DNA of 64,000 bases, taken from assembly GCF_001696605.3 (NCBI RefSeq), contig NZ_CP031716.1:2232001-2296000 (forward strand), given 5' to 3'. Of the stretch, positions 63,986 through 64,000 are shown piece after piece (position 1 is the stretch's first letter; the number at the start of each line of letters is the position of its first letter). Made by a program: the position numbers and the translations under genes. Source of the DNA: Acinetobacter wuhouensis (GTDB taxonomy: Bacteria; Pseudomonadota; Gammaproteobacteria; Pseudomonadales; Moraxellaceae). The notes under the pieces are model-generated. The model was not told the DNA's origin and ran no database searches. It saw nothing but the letters and a program-made list of their open reading frames with translations.

Positions 63986-64000
63986 TTCAACTACTCAGTC

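Overview
The window looks like a chromosomal segment of an Acinetobacter species. The base composition is low in GC by eye. Hfq carries the long glycine-rich tail typical of the genus. Several gene orders are those of Moraxellaceae or wider gammaproteobacteria: cmk-rpsA-ihfB-lapA, rsmG-parA-parB, exbB-exbD-msbA-lpxK-kdsB-holB-pilZ, amgK-murU divergent from lptD-surA, tsaE-mutL-miaA-hfq, and ftsY beside a pair of M16 peptidases. The genus call rests on these features and not on any database comparison. I found no rRNA, tRNA, insertion sequence, prophage or CRISPR array.

Layout. 1-7.8 kb: a truncated hypothetical gene, a KtrAB-type potassium uptake operon, zapE, an AraC-type regulator divergent from a Baeyer-Villiger-type monooxygenase, and a LysO-type lysine exporter. 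7.9-17.4 kb: pyrF, an XRE/cupin regulator divergent from azlCD with a readable double operator, then lapA, ihfB, rpsA, cmk, tadA, an enoyl-CoA hydratase-family gene, ung and a QueD-like gene. 17.6-23.1 kb: type II secretion minor pseudopilins gspHIJK read directly from a TetR gene, then tatD, pilZ and holB. 23.2-32 kb: lipid A/KDO genes with msbA and an ExbBD pair, the parAB-rsmG locus and the murU/amgK peptidoglycan-recycling pair. 32-42 kb: lptD-surA, a highly structured 590-base gap, hfq, miaA, mutL, tsaE and an RluA-type synthase. 41.7-52.9 kb: accessory and housekeeping genes, including an orphan RelB/DinJ-like antitoxin, a GNAT protein, two nitroreductase paralogues, ftsY, the M16 pair and several small proteins. 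52.9-55.8 kb: two tandem, very divergent MoeA-like genes. 56-64 kb: a stand-alone trpB, a MoxR/VWA pair, ycgL, rnd, recR, ybaB and metZ.

Much of the window serves the cell envelope. LptD and SurA build and assist the outer-membrane LPS translocon. MsbA, LpxK and KdsB make and flip lipid A-core. AmgK and MurU recycle MurNAc. GspHIJK, PilZ and ExbBD act in secretion, pili and energised transport.

The least explained element is the pair of about 475-residue MoeA-like proteins at 52.9-55.8 kb. They keep the outline of molybdopterin molybdotransferase but have lost several family motifs. They share a distinctive C-terminus, sit in their own transcription unit, and have no molybdenum-cofactor gene near them in this window. 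Other points worth checking are fourteen exact heptamer copies that begin inside a stop codon (50161-50258), the chain of short hairpins at 36012-36124, and the two matching operators in the XRE/azlC gap.
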